Of a DNA stretch of 40,968 bases, positions 24,234 to 32,084 are shown one piece after another; within the stretch, counting starts at the first letter, position 1; every line of letters begins with the position of its first letter. Below the pieces are notes generated by a model. The model was not told where the DNA came from. It saw nothing but the letters and a program-made list of their open reading frames with translations, and searched no databases. Made by a program: the position numbers and the translations under genes. This stretch comes from an uncultured Christensenella sp. (GTDB lineage Bacteria; Bacillota; Clostridia; Christensenellales; UBA1750), in the NCBI GenBank assembly GCA_905193155.1, contig CAJJNQ010000022.1, positions 1-40,968 of the forward strand. The letters are read 5' to 3'.

Positions 24234-24977
24234 TTACTCGGCGTCCTTCTCGGCAGGAGCGGCTTCCTCGGCGGGAGCGGCCTCTTCGGTCTGCTCGCCC
24301 TGATGGCCTTCCAGCACGGCGTCGGCCATCTTGCCGGCGATCAGCTTGACAGCGCGGATAGCGTCGTCGTTGCCGGGGATGACGTAGTCGATTTCGTCAG
24401 GATCGCAGTTGGTATCGACGATCGCAACGATCGGAATGTGCAGCGCGCGGGCTTCCTGCACCGCGATGCGCTCCTTGCGGGGATCGACGATGAACAGCGC
24501 GCCGGGCAGGTTCTTCATCTCGCGAATACCGCCCAGGTTGGCTTCGAGCTTTTCGCGCTCAAGGGTGAGCTTGGCGACTTCCTTCTTGGGCAGCACTTCG
24601 AACTGACCGTCGGCCTCCATCTTGTCGATGGCGTTGAGGCGGGCGATACGGGTCTTGATGGTGCGGAAGTTGGTCATCATGCCGCCGAGCCAGCGGTTGT
24701 TGACATAGTACATGCCGCAGCGCTTGGCTTCCTGCTCAACGGACTCCTGCGCCTGCTTCTTGGTGCCGACGAAGAGGATGGTCTTGCCTTCCAGCGCCAG
24801 ATCGCGGACGAACATATACGCCTCGTCGATCTTGCGGACGGTCTTCTGCAGGTCGATGATGTAGATACCGTTGCGCTCGGTGAAGATGTAGGGAGCCATC
24901 TTGGGGTTCCAGCGGCGGGTCTGGTGACCGAAATGCACGCCGGCTTCGAGCAACTGCTTCATAGAGATAACTGCCAT
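24234..24977 (-). CDS. rpsB: 30S ribosomal protein S2
   Basis: A 247-residue S2 protein: MKQLLEAGVHFGHQTRRWNP at the start, KKQAQESVEQEAKRCGMYYVN, RWLGGMMTNF, and ALFIVDPRKERIAVQEA. The C-terminus carries an Ala/Glu-rich tail (EEAAPAEEAAPAEKDAE), common in Clostridia. The start at 24977 (MAVISMKQ) follows AAGGAGG; the longer frame reads through the leader. First gene of the operon. Confidence 0.98.
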   Translation of the reverse strand: MAVISMKQLLEAGVHFGHQTRRWNPKMAPYIFTERNGIYIIDLQKTVRKIDEAYMFVRDLALEGKTILFVGTKKQAQESVEQEAKRCGMYYVNNRWLGGMMTNFRTIKTRIARLNAIDKMEADGQFEVLPKKEVAKLTLEREKLEANLGGIREMKNLPGALFIVDPRKERIAVQEARALHIPIVAIVDTNCDPDEIDYVIPGNDDAIRAVKLIAGKMADAVLEGHQGEQTEEAAPAEEAAPAEKDAE

Positions 24978-25128
24978 GGTGTTTTGCCTCCTTGTTTTTG
25001 CCTCCCCCGGGCCTTTTACTGAATTGGGGTCCGCCGACGGAAAACCTCTTTCCGCCACAAGCGCCCCGGCCGCGGGGTGTGTCATTCACACGCTGGTCTA
25101 TTATATCACCTTTTCGCCCTGCGCGCAA
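24978..25128 (-). promoter_or_regulatory. rpsB promoter and structured leader
   Basis: TTGCGC (25128-25123), 17 bp and a perfect TATAAT (25105-25100) start a leader of about 115 bases. The leader holds small stems (GTGT/ACAC near 25080, CCCCG/CGGGG near 25070). S2 commonly represses its own operon by binding its leader, so this could be the target; I cannot match it to a known motif by eye. Confidence 0.55.
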
Positions 25129-25220
25129 CTATTTTGCCCCGTCTCCGCCGAAAAATTAACCTGTTTCCGGCGGATTCCGTTTTCTTCGCCGATGCTCTTT
25201 TACCGCTTGATTGCTTTTAA

Positions 25221-25401
25221 TGGGCGGGGGAAGCTTCGCTCTCCCCTTGCTCCGCACCGAACCAGCTCTTCGAGCTGCTCCGGTGTTCCGGTCGGCTTAT
25301 TTTCCGAAAAAGCTCTTCAGCTTTTTCTCCAAAACGCTCGACCTTCAGCCGCTGCGCGGCCTCCGGTGGGCGGGGGAAGCTTCGCTCCCCCCTGCACCCC
25401 T
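25221..25401. repeat. Dispersed structured repeat, complete copy
   Basis: The gene-free stretch 25129-25556 holds an element bounded by two 21-bp direct repeats (25221-25241 and 25367-25387), each folding as a GGGGG/CCCCC hairpin. Inside are CTCCCCTTGCTCCGCACC, hairpin B (CAGCTC-TTC-GAGCTG, 25263-25277), CTCCGGTGTTCCG (25278-25290), GGCTTATT, hairpin C (AAAAAGCT/AGCTTTTT, 25307-25326) and ACGCTC..CTTCAGCCGCT. The same series recurs at 40862-40968 with other stem sequences. 25402-25538 shows nothing further. A palindrome at 25539-25557 ends at the sortase stop. Confidence 0.75.
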
Positions 25402-25556
25402 CTCTCCTGCCCCAGCCGTACTGATCTTTCCTCTGTGCAAAAGACGCCGCATTTGTTTTCAGGCGGACAGACAGGATGCAGCAGCGCCCGAACGCTCCTC
25501 TTTCCGCTGCCAGGATAGCATCCCCGTGATTTCCCGGCAGCCTGCGCTGCGCAGGC

Positions 25557-26402
25557 TTACGTTTCCCGCAGCACGGCCAGCACCACAAAGCGGTCGTCGT
25601 CGCCGCCGGTGCAGGTCGAAAGCGTAACGATTCTGTCCTCCGTACCGATGGATACATCGCATTCGATTTCGGAATTCCGCTGCGCCCATTGGACGAGCTC
25701 GTCGCGCTCCTCCCGCGCGGCGGGCACGCGGTAGACCGCAGCGCTCACGTCGGTCGTCACGGCGGCAAAGATTTCCATCCGGTAGGTTTTTTTCGGCGTA
25801 AAGAGCGTCATCTCCGGATACGCATCATAATAAGCCTGCTTTCTGTACTTTTTCAGCCCGCCGAACATGCTGCCGTCCTTCATGTTGTGGCCATAGATCA
25901 GCGTATTCCAATCCGAAAAATCCCCGGCGTTGCGGCAGTCGATGAACAGCGAGCCGTGCGCATTGGAGCTGCCGTCCGCCAGCCGGTAAAGATAGGTGCT
26001 GTTGTCCTCCGCCTGTAAGACGGGGTAATGGATTGAAGAGCCGCTCATGTAAAGCCACGCCTGAATGTCGGGATTGACGCTTTGCAGCGTGTCAAAGTCC
26101 ACCGAGAGCAGCTCGTCCGGCGCGGTATGGGTCGTCTCCTGTTCATCCGCCGTTTCGTCGTCTGCGTCCGGCACGTACTCCGCCGCATCGGGCGTGGGGC
26201 GCAGCGTATAAACGGGCTGCCCCTTGGTTTCCTGCGGCTGCGGGGTGCGCACAGCCTGCTGAATGAGCTCCGCCGTCACGTCCTGGCTCTTGCGCCCTTC
26301 CAGCAGATATGCCGCCACACGATAGCCCGAATAGAGGAACATTGCCGCCGCAATCACCAGCACGGCGATGCGCAACGCCGCTCCGTTTCCTTTCTTGTTC
26401 AC
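25557..26402 (-). CDS. Class B sortase
   Basis: A 281-residue membrane-anchored transpeptidase: N-terminal helix (residues 9-33), a Pro/Thr/Asp-rich linker (50-95), and the sortase domain with catalytic His172 in YGHNMKDGSMFG, Cys264 in TLSTC and Arg271 in DDRFVVLAVL. The YGHNM..SMF region and the helical insert before TLSTC place it in class B. It starts with GTG at 26402 behind a weak GGACGG site. Immediately upstream on the same strand is a large surface protein ending in SPKTG, a motif of the type used by Clostridioides difficile SrtB, so it is the likely substrate. Confidence 0.92.
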   Translation of the reverse strand: MNKKGNGAALRIAVLVIAAAMFLYSGYRVAAYLLEGRKSQDVTAELIQQAVRTPQPQETKGQPVYTLRPTPDAAEYVPDADDETADEQETTHTAPDELLSVDFDTLQSVNPDIQAWLYMSGSSIHYPVLQAEDNSTYLYRLADGSSNAHGSLFIDCRNAGDFSDWNTLIYGHNMKDGSMFGGLKKYRKQAYYDAYPEMTLFTPKKTYRMEIFAAVTTDVSAAVYRVPAAREERDELVQWAQRNSEIECDVSIGTEDRIVTLSTCTGGDDDRFVVLAVLRET

Positions 26403-26442
26403 GCCGATGTTTTCCGTCCTTTCCGATCCTCTTGCACAAATC

Positions 26443-26472
26443 AGGCGGCGGCGGGAAATCCCGCCGCCGCCT
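26443..26472 (-). terminator. Hairpin between surface protein and sortase genes
   Basis: A 14-bp perfect GC stem (26443-26456 with 26459-26472). The minus-strand side lacks a long T-run, so the sortase may still be reached by partial read-through. Confidence 0.6.
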
Positions 26473-26499
26473 TTTGCTCAGGTTTCGCCTGAAATGATC

Positions 26500-29400
26500 T
26501 TAACTGCGTCTACGCTTTTTGTCAAACACGATCACGCCCGCGATGGCGGCTGCGCTCAGGCCCATCAGGGTCAGCCACAGCGCAATGCGGCTGTCGTCTC
26601 CCGTCTTGGGGCTTCTGTACGGATCGGGCACATAGCTCGGAGACGGGGTGGGAGTGGGATCGTAGTCGGGATAGACCGACGGATTGTAGACGGACTGAAT
26701 GTCCAGATAGCCGTCGATCACGATCACTTTGACGTTCTTATAGACCGTCGAATCCACCTTGAAGTCATTCGCAGTAAGGCCCATCATGTAGCGGCCCACA
26801 TATCTGCCCTTGGCTTCCGCCTTGCCGCCGTCCTTGAGCATGACGGTGATGGGCTTATCGCCCACGTCCGTGGTGAAGCCTTCCACGCTCTGCTCGCTTC
26901 CGTTGTAGGTCACGGTTCTGCGGTTGCCGGTGATGGTGACAGTAACCTCCGCCTCCGTGGGCTCGATCTGGAGCCAGCCGTCCTCGACGCTAACTTCAAA
27001 GTTCTCGTAAACGTCCGACTTGATGTCAAAGTCTTCCGCCTTGAGGTTCATCGGGTACTTGTTCGGCAGGGTTCCCTTGGCTTCCGCCTTGCGGCCTTCC
27101 TTGAGCGTGACGGTGATGGGCTTATTGCCCACATCCGTGGTGAAGCCCTCCACGCTCTGCTCACTGCCGTTATAGGTCACGGTCTTGGTGTTGCCGACGA
27201 TCCTCACGACAACGGTTTCCGTCGCCTTGGTGATGGTGAGCTTGCCGGGAGTCAGCGTGACTTCGTAGCAATCGGTCACATCATCATTCCCGTTGAAGAT
27301 CTCAGGCGTTCCGGTAAACGCGCCGGGGTATTCGTTCGGCATCGTGCCGATGGCCAGGTACGAAATCGACCGGACGGCATCGCCGCTTACCAGGTTCTCG
27401 GACGTGAACTGATTCAGGATGATGGGGTTGCCGGTGTAAGGCTTGGTATCCGTTGCACCGACCAGGTTCAGCGGGCGCTTGGTGATGTCGATATAGCCGT
27501 CCTCGACCACGAAGGTGACATTGGCAAAGTTCTGGTTGTTGTTCGTGAATTTCTCAGGCTTCAGGCCCATTTCGGTCTTGCCGAAGCGGGTGCGCTTGGC
27601 TTCCGCCGTGCCGCTGAAGGTAAAGTCGGTTGCGGTGTAGTTCGGATTGCTGATCGACTCCACGACATAGCCGGTGACGGTGTATTCCGTGCCGTCGTAG
27701 ACCTTCGTATCGGAATTACCGCGGATCATGACCACGACTTCGCCCGCATGAGCGGTGATCACAAGTGCGCCGGGATTGGCTTCTACCACGATGTACTTCG
27801 CCGTCGCATCCACGGTGCCGACAGTATGCTCAGGGAACTTGGCGGGATATTCGCCCGCAGACGTGCCCTTCGCGCCAACCGTGATAGCGGTGAAGTTCGC
27901 GTCCTCCGGCGCGCCAGTGAAGCCGCTGACGGATTTTTCGGTGTTGTCGAAGGTTTCCGTCTTGCTGTTCGCAGTCAGCTTCACGTCCTTGTAGTAGTAG
28001 AAATTGATCACGTTGTTTTCCACACCGATGGTGATGGTTTTCGTATCGCTGCGGACGGGCGTGTAGCCTTCGATCGTCACGGGGGATTCCGTCACGCTCT
28101 CCTGGAAGGTCTTGCCGTCCACGTTCTTGGACTCCTTCACTTTGGTGTCCGTGCCGTTCCAGTAGTAGTTGACGGTGTAGCTCAGGTCGCTGCGCTTGGT
28201 GTAGGTGACGGTTTCGATCACGTCCTGCGCGGGCATCGATCCGGAAACGGTTGCCTTGTCCACCGTATAGCCGGAGATTACGGGCGAAGTGACGCTGTAC
28301 TCCGTACCCGGCACAAGGCCGCTTGCCACATGATCTGCCGCCGCCGTGCCGCCCTCCGCGTAGCGGTAGTGAATGGTGAGGGTGAACACGTTCTTGACGT
28401 AGTAGACCTTGATGACGTTTCCGCTCACGCCGATGGTCAGCGGGCAGTTTTCGTCCTTCTCAAATTTGTAGTTCGCGGGACATTTGTTGGGATAGGTCGA
28501 AATGACCGCACCGTACTCCGCCTGCGCGGTCACGGTCAGCGAATCGTTCTTCTTGCCGTCGATGTAATACTCGACGGTATAGTCGTAGGTTTTGGCCTTC
28601 CACTGCGCGTAGAGGTCGTTGCCGCCCGCGGTCAGGCGAGCGGTAGCGCCTACGGCATAAGCCGTTCCGTTGCCGTTGGGCGCGGTGTTCCAGCCGGTGA
28701 ATTCATAGCCGGTGCGAGAGGGCAGATTGCCGTAACCCTCGACCGTAATCAGGGAATTGATCGGCTTATCCTCGCTCTTGCGGGTTTGATCGCTGCCAAA
28801 GTTGCTGTGATAGGTGATGGCCGCCTTGCCGGTGGGCGTGCCCCAGACGGCGTAGAGCGTGGTGCTATCGTTGATCCTGACGCTGCCGCCCGGATAATAG
28901 GCGGGGCTGACCGCATTCTGATCGGGGCTCCAACCGAGGAAGGTCATGCCCGCCTTGGTCAGGCCGCTGCCGCTGACGACCTGCGCGTAGGTTCCCTTGG
29001 CGTATTTGTTGGTATCCTCGGGAACCGTGCCCGTGCCACCGTTCGCATCGTAGGTCAGGGTATAGGTTTTTCCGTCCATGATGACGGGATAGAGGTGAAT
29101 ATCACGAGTGATCTGGGTGGCAAAGTTGAACAGGCGCGTGCTGCCCTGCTGCTCCGTCCAGCCCATAAAGGTTTCGCCCTCTCCGACATTCGGAATCACG
29201 GAAGCAAACTGATCGGGGGAAACGGTGTCGCCCTTTTCCACGATTACGGGAAGATCACTCTTGCCGTGTGCGGTGACGGTATAGTCTCTGCCATCCCACC
29301 CCGCGTAGAGGGTGATGTTATGGGCAGGCATGGTCTCGCCCTCAAAGACAAATTCGTAAGTGCAATCACTATCCTCATACCACCCGTCAAAGGTATGATC

Positions 29401-30459
29401 CGTCTTGCCTACAGGCGGGGTTGTGGGCGTATAGTCCTGATTGGAAATATCCTGCTGATACTTCACGTTAACCGTTTTATCCTTCAGACCGCCGTTGAAA
29501 AACACGATCTCGTAGCTGTTGCGGTTGTAGTAGAACTTGGCGCCATTATACGGATCGCCATCCTTTGCACTTTTGGCTGTATTGCAGGTGAATCCGGTGA
29601 TGGGATAGCGGTCTTCCTTCGTCACACGCACACCGTCCGGTGCCAAGTCGGTGTGATCCAGCACAAATTTGCCGTTGAGATCTTCCAGATAATATTGCGC
29701 TTTGGCGTTTCCTTGTTGGTCTATTTTGAAGAATTCGTCTCCGCCCAGCGGCATGGTGTCGATGTTCGCCTGGTAAGTGCTGCCGCCGGGACTCGTCGTC
29801 CAGTTCCCGCCCGGCCACTTGGCGGAGATGTTCGCGCCGTATTTGGCGGTGATACGGTACTGAGTAAACTCCTTATCCTTAACGTACTCTCCGAAGAAGA
29901 GCCCGCCCTCCCACTTAATGCTCCAGAAGGTCACGCTGTACACGTTGCGCTTGTAATACACCTTGACCATGGTAGAGCCGTCGCCATTGATGGTTTCCTG
30001 CGTTATGGCCTGGGCGGTGAAGCCGTCGTACTTCTTTGCGGTCGCTCGGGTGAGCGCTCCGGTCTGTCCGCGTTTGGTTTCGGTTTCCTTCAGCGAATAA
30101 TCGTTGTTGTCCGCATTTTCGATCATGTGCTGCACGGTATACCGCACATCCGTGCGCTCCGTCCATTTCGCGTAGAGCTTGGTGCTCTCCTTGATCTGGG
30201 CAAAGTTCGCCGGCTTGTTCAGCGCTTCGTCGGTATACCACCCGGCAAAGGTGTAGCCGTGCCTGACGGGGACTGCGGGCGGCTGCGCCGTTGCGCTCGC
30301 AGCGAAAAACATCGGCTCGACATAGCTGCCGCCGTTGGATTCAAAGGTGATCCAGTAACCCGCCTCGACCTTGGCGTAGAGGTCGATGTTGCTGTTTTCA
30401 AGGGTTACGCTGTTCACAGGATTGGTCAGAGCCTTGTCGGTACACCAGCCGATGATGGA
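26500..30459 (-). CDS. SPKTG-anchored repeat surface protein, part after amber codon
   Basis: This open frame continues, without frameshift, from the fragment at 30460-31017; codons 187-1505 of the joined gene are here. First codons read SIIGWCTDKALTNPVN and complete an InlB B-type repeat. Then follow further B-type repeats (for example GYTFAGWYTDEALNKPAN, DHTFDGWYEDSDCTYEF, KAGMTFLGWSPDQN), MucBP-like stretches (YTVEYYIDGKKN, YTVNYYWNGTDT), and MBG/YDG-type domains (TKVYDGTEYTV, KPYTGNPI, two TYNGSEQSVEGFTTDVG units). The end has a Pro-rich spacer, SPKTGD, a hydrophobic helix and KKRRRS: a sortase signal. A GTG at 30417 is an unlikely true start, as it has no ribosome site. Such proteins serve adhesion or surface display. 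Confidence 0.85.
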   Translation of the reverse strand, partial: SIIGWCTDKALTNPVNSVTLENSNIDLYAKVEAGYWITFESNGGSYVEPMFFAASATAQPPAVPVRHGYTFAGWYTDEALNKPANFAQIKESTKLYAKWTERTDVRYTVQHMIENADNNDYSLKETETKRGQTGALTRATAKKYDGFTAQAITQETINGDGSTMVKVYYKRNVYSVTFWSIKWEGGLFFGEYVKDKEFTQYRITAKYGANISAKWPGGNWTTSPGGSTYQANIDTMPLGGDEFFKIDQQGNAKAQYYLEDLNGKFVLDHTDLAPDGVRVTKEDRYPITGFTCNTAKSAKDGDPYNGAKFYYNRNSYEIVFFNGGLKDKTVNVKYQQDISNQDYTPTTPPVGKTDHTFDGWYEDSDCTYEFVFEGETMPAHNITLYAGWDGRDYTVTAHGKSDLPVIVEKGDTVSPDQFASVIPNVGEGETFMGWTEQQGSTRLFNFATQITRDIHLYPVIMDGKTYTLTYDANGGTGTVPEDTNKYAKGTYAQVVSGSGLTKAGMTFLGWSPDQNAVSPAYYPGGSVRINDSTTLYAVWGTPTGKAAITYHSNFGSDQTRKSEDKPINSLITVEGYGNLPSRTGYEFTGWNTAPNGNGTAYAVGATARLTAGGNDLYAQWKAKTYDYTVEYYIDGKKNDSLTVTAQAEYGAVISTYPNKCPANYKFEKDENCPLTIGVSGNVIKVYYVKNVFTLTIHYRYAEGGTAAADHVASGLVPGTEYSVTSPVISGYTVDKATVSGSMPAQDVIETVTYTKRSDLSYTVNYYWNGTDTKVKESKNVDGKTFQESVTESPVTIEGYTPVRSDTKTITIGVENNVINFYYYKDVKLTANSKTETFDNTEKSVSGFTGAPEDANFTAITVGAKGTSAGEYPAKFPEHTVGTVDATAKYIVVEANPGALVITAHAGEVVVMIRGNSDTKVYDGTEYTVTGYVVESISNPNYTATDFTFSGTAEAKRTRFGKTEMGLKPEKFTNNNQNFANVTFVVEDGYIDITKRPLNLVGATDTKPYTGNPIILNQFTSENLVSGDAVRSISYLAIGTMPNEYPGAFTGTPEIFNGNDDVTDCYEVTLTPGKLTITKATETVVVRIVGNTKTVTYNGSEQSVEGFTTDVGNKPITVTLKEGRKAEAKGTLPNKYPMNLKAEDFDIKSDVYENFEVSVEDGWLQIEPTEAEVTVTITGNRRTVTYNGSEQSVEGFTTDVGDKPITVMLKDGGKAEAKGRYVGRYMMGLTANDFKVDSTVYKNVKVIVIDGYLDIQSVYNPSVYPDYDPTPTPSPSYVPDPYRSPKTGDDSRIALWLTLMGLSAAAIAGVIVFDKKRRRS
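26810..27207 (-). repeat. 89-codon direct repeat inside surface gene
   Basis: Two copies of about 130 bp begin at 26810 and 27077, offset by 267 bp (89 codons). They encode near-identical VTYNGSEQSVEGFTTDVG segments. High DNA identity indicates recent duplication or gene conversion. Confidence 0.7.
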
Positions 30460-30462
30460 CTA
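30460..30462 (-). other. In-frame amber (TAG) codon in surface gene
   Basis: Codon 186 of the joined reading frame is TAG, between YPLAEH and SIIGWCTDK. Both sides are in the same frame and belong to one repeat domain. One base change would restore sense (for example CAG, GAG, TGG or TCG). Confidence 0.85.
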
Positions 30463-31017
30463 GTGCTCCGCCAGCGGATAGCTCACGCCGGAGACGGAAA
30501 TCACATCGCCCGTCTTGCCGGAGCGGGTTTCCACAATGCGGCCATCATGGCTGTGGAAGAACACGTAGAGTGCGCCGTCATAGCGCGCCTGAACGGTCAT
30601 CTCCGCATCGGCGGTGATGGTAACCGGAAACGGGAACCCAACCTTGTTGTCGCCCGCATACCAGCCGACGAACTTGCTGCCCGCCACTTCGGGCGCGGCG
30701 GGGGCGCTGACGCTCTCACCGTTTTTCGCAACAACGGTGGCGATCTCTCCGCCGTCCTTATCCTGGAAAACGACGGTCAGATAGGCGTCGTTCGGCTGCA
30801 CGGGTTCGATCCGCGCTTCCTCCTGTGGTTTCTGCTCTTCCTCTGCTGCGGGAGATTGCGCGGGGGATGCGGAAGGCGTGGCATCTCCGCCCTGAACAGG
30901 GGTCGCCGCTCCCGCTTCGGCGGGCGCGGATGGGGTTTCTTCCGCAAGAGAAGTCGCCGGCAGAATCATCAGCAGCATGCAAACTGCCAGCAAGAGGCTA
31001 AATATTCGTCTTTTCAT
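30460..31017 (-). CDS. Surface protein N-terminal part, ending at amber codon
   Basis: 185 residues from the true start at 31017 (MKRRIFSLLLAVCMLLMI), set by GAGGAG eight bases upstream. Order: signal peptide cleaved after about residue 26 (ATSLA-EE), a low-complexity Ala/Pro/Glu linker (about 27-75), a first InlB B-type repeat (YLTVVFQDKDGGEIATVVAK to VQARY) and the first half of a second (ALYVFFHSHDGRIVETRSG). The frame then meets TAG. Alone, this fragment would be secreted and not anchored, because the SPKTG signal lies 1,280 codons further on. See the downstream part for the rest. Confidence 0.85.
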   Translation of the reverse strand: MKRRIFSLLLAVCMLLMILPATSLAEETPSAPAEAGAATPVQGGDATPSASPAQSPAAEEEQKPQEEARIEPVQPNDAYLTVVFQDKDGGEIATVVAKNGESVSAPAAPEVAGSKFVGWYAGDNKVGFPFPVTITADAEMTVQARYDGALYVFFHSHDGRIVETRSGKTGDVISVSGVSYPLAEH

Positions 31018-31365
31018 CCTTTTCTCCTCACTTTCCTCGTTTCGTTGTATTCCCGCTGCAAAGGAATGCATCGTTCGCCTCGATGAATTGCCGCCGCCCG
31101 GAGTGCGACTCGGTTCATCGACATGGACTATTTTTTTGTTTTATCGCATCTGTTTCCTGTTTAATCAAATCATAGCACATTATCCGGAGTATTTCAAGTT
31201 TTTCTTGAAAAAAACTGTATTTATATCAAACCATTTAATGTTCATTCATTTATCGCATCTCTGTCTTTATTCATCAATCATCTTTATGCTTTTCTTTATT
31301 TCAAAATATGCTTTTTCTCTTATTCATTTATCTTCTACAGCATAGACAAAAAACGTTCTCTATTC
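31018..31365 (-). promoter_or_regulatory. AT-rich control region of surface gene
   Basis: TTGAAA (31197-31192), 17 bp and TATGAT (31174-31169) form a strong promoter, giving a leader of about 145 bases. The stretch 31125-31365 is strikingly AT-rich against the GC-rich surroundings and contains many TTCATTTAT-like words, but no gene. Low GC here could reflect acquisition of the surface locus or a nucleoid-protein or regulator landing area. Confidence 0.6.
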
Positions 31366-31409
31366 AAAAAAAACGTTCCCGTCTCCTTTCGGAAACGGGA
31401 ACGTTTTTT
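31366..31409 (-). terminator. Terminator of V/A-ATPase operon
   Basis: A 15-bp perfect stem (31368-31382 with 31395-31409) followed on the minus strand by a T8 run, 24 bases past the subunit D stop. A partial copy of the left arm (AAAAAACGTTCTC) lies at about 31348. Confidence 0.92.
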
Positions 31410-31433
31410 GATTTTTTCTGTTTTTAACCGCAG

Positions 31434-32084
31434 TCAGGATTCCGCAGTCTGGCGCTCGGCAATCATTTCCTTGACCTTCATCAATCGCGTGAGCGAGCCG
31501 CGTTCATTTTCATCCAGCTTCATGGTGATGGAGCGGATGGTTTCCTCGAACTGCGGGATCATGACGTATTCCAGCGCGTTGACGCGGCGGCGTGTCTTTT
31601 CGATCTCGTCCGCCAGCAGATCGCAGGCCTTTTCGATCTCCGCCAGGCGAAGGAGCTTGGGCAGCAGCTCCGCCATGGTGGCGATGGCATCGTCCAGATC
31701 GGCGCTGGTTTCCGCCAGGCCGTAGGGCAGGGCGCTTTCCTTTGCCGTGGTCTGCACGGGCGTGATGGTGGGGACATGGACGGAGAGCACGTTGCGCAGC
31801 CCGATCTCCACGGCAGCGCTGCGCGCGGGGTACATCACGGCCTCCTCCAGCGCCTGGCTGTCCATCACGGCCCTTGCCAGCGCAAATTTCGCCAGCGCGC
31901 CCTGCAATTCGTTTTCCACCTCTTTGCGCAGTTTCGCGTTTTCCCGCACCAGCAGGATAAACTGGCGCACCATTTCATCCCGCTTATCCTTGAGCAGCTT
32001 GTGGCCGCGCTTGGCGGTGACAAGCCTGCGCTTGATGCGGGTCAGTTCCATGCGCGTGGGATTGACGCGAAGCGTAGACGCCAT
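31434..32084 (-). CDS. ntpD: V/A-type ATPase subunit D (central stalk)
   Basis: A 216-residue coiled-coil rotor shaft subunit. The N-terminal helix has the family pattern NPTRMELTRIKRRLVTAKRGHKLLKDKRDEM; the middle has VHVPTITP; the C-terminal helix is EIEKTRRRVNALEYVMIPQ. Its ATG shares one base with the subunit B stop (TGATG), implying coupling. Last gene of the operon before the terminator. Confidence 0.95.
   Translation of the reverse strand: MASTLRVNPTRMELTRIKRRLVTAKRGHKLLKDKRDEMVRQFILLVRENAKLRKEVENELQGALAKFALARAVMDSQALEEAVMYPARSAAVEIGLRNVLSVHVPTITPVQTTAKESALPYGLAETSADLDDAIATMAELLPKLLRLAEIEKACDLLADEIEKTRRRVNALEYVMIPQFEETIRSITMKLDENERGSLTRLMKVKEMIAERQTAES

Noticed and set aside
24978..25099. 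A known riboswitch in the rpsB leader
   Set aside because: Only short GC stems are visible and no known aptamer core can be recognised; S2 autoregulation is the simpler idea.
30417..30417. GTG at 30417 as the real start of an independent surface protein
   Set aside because: No ribosome site and no signal peptide follow it, and the residues before it complete a repeat domain begun upstream of the amber codon.
26368..31086. A 1,572-codon open frame on the plus strand, opposite the surface protein gene
   Set aside because: It mirrors the repeat gene in the antisense frame, a by-product of GC-rich codon use. It has no ribosome site or promoter, and its translation looks like antisense repeats (many IG, VV and RH pairs) with no domain I know.
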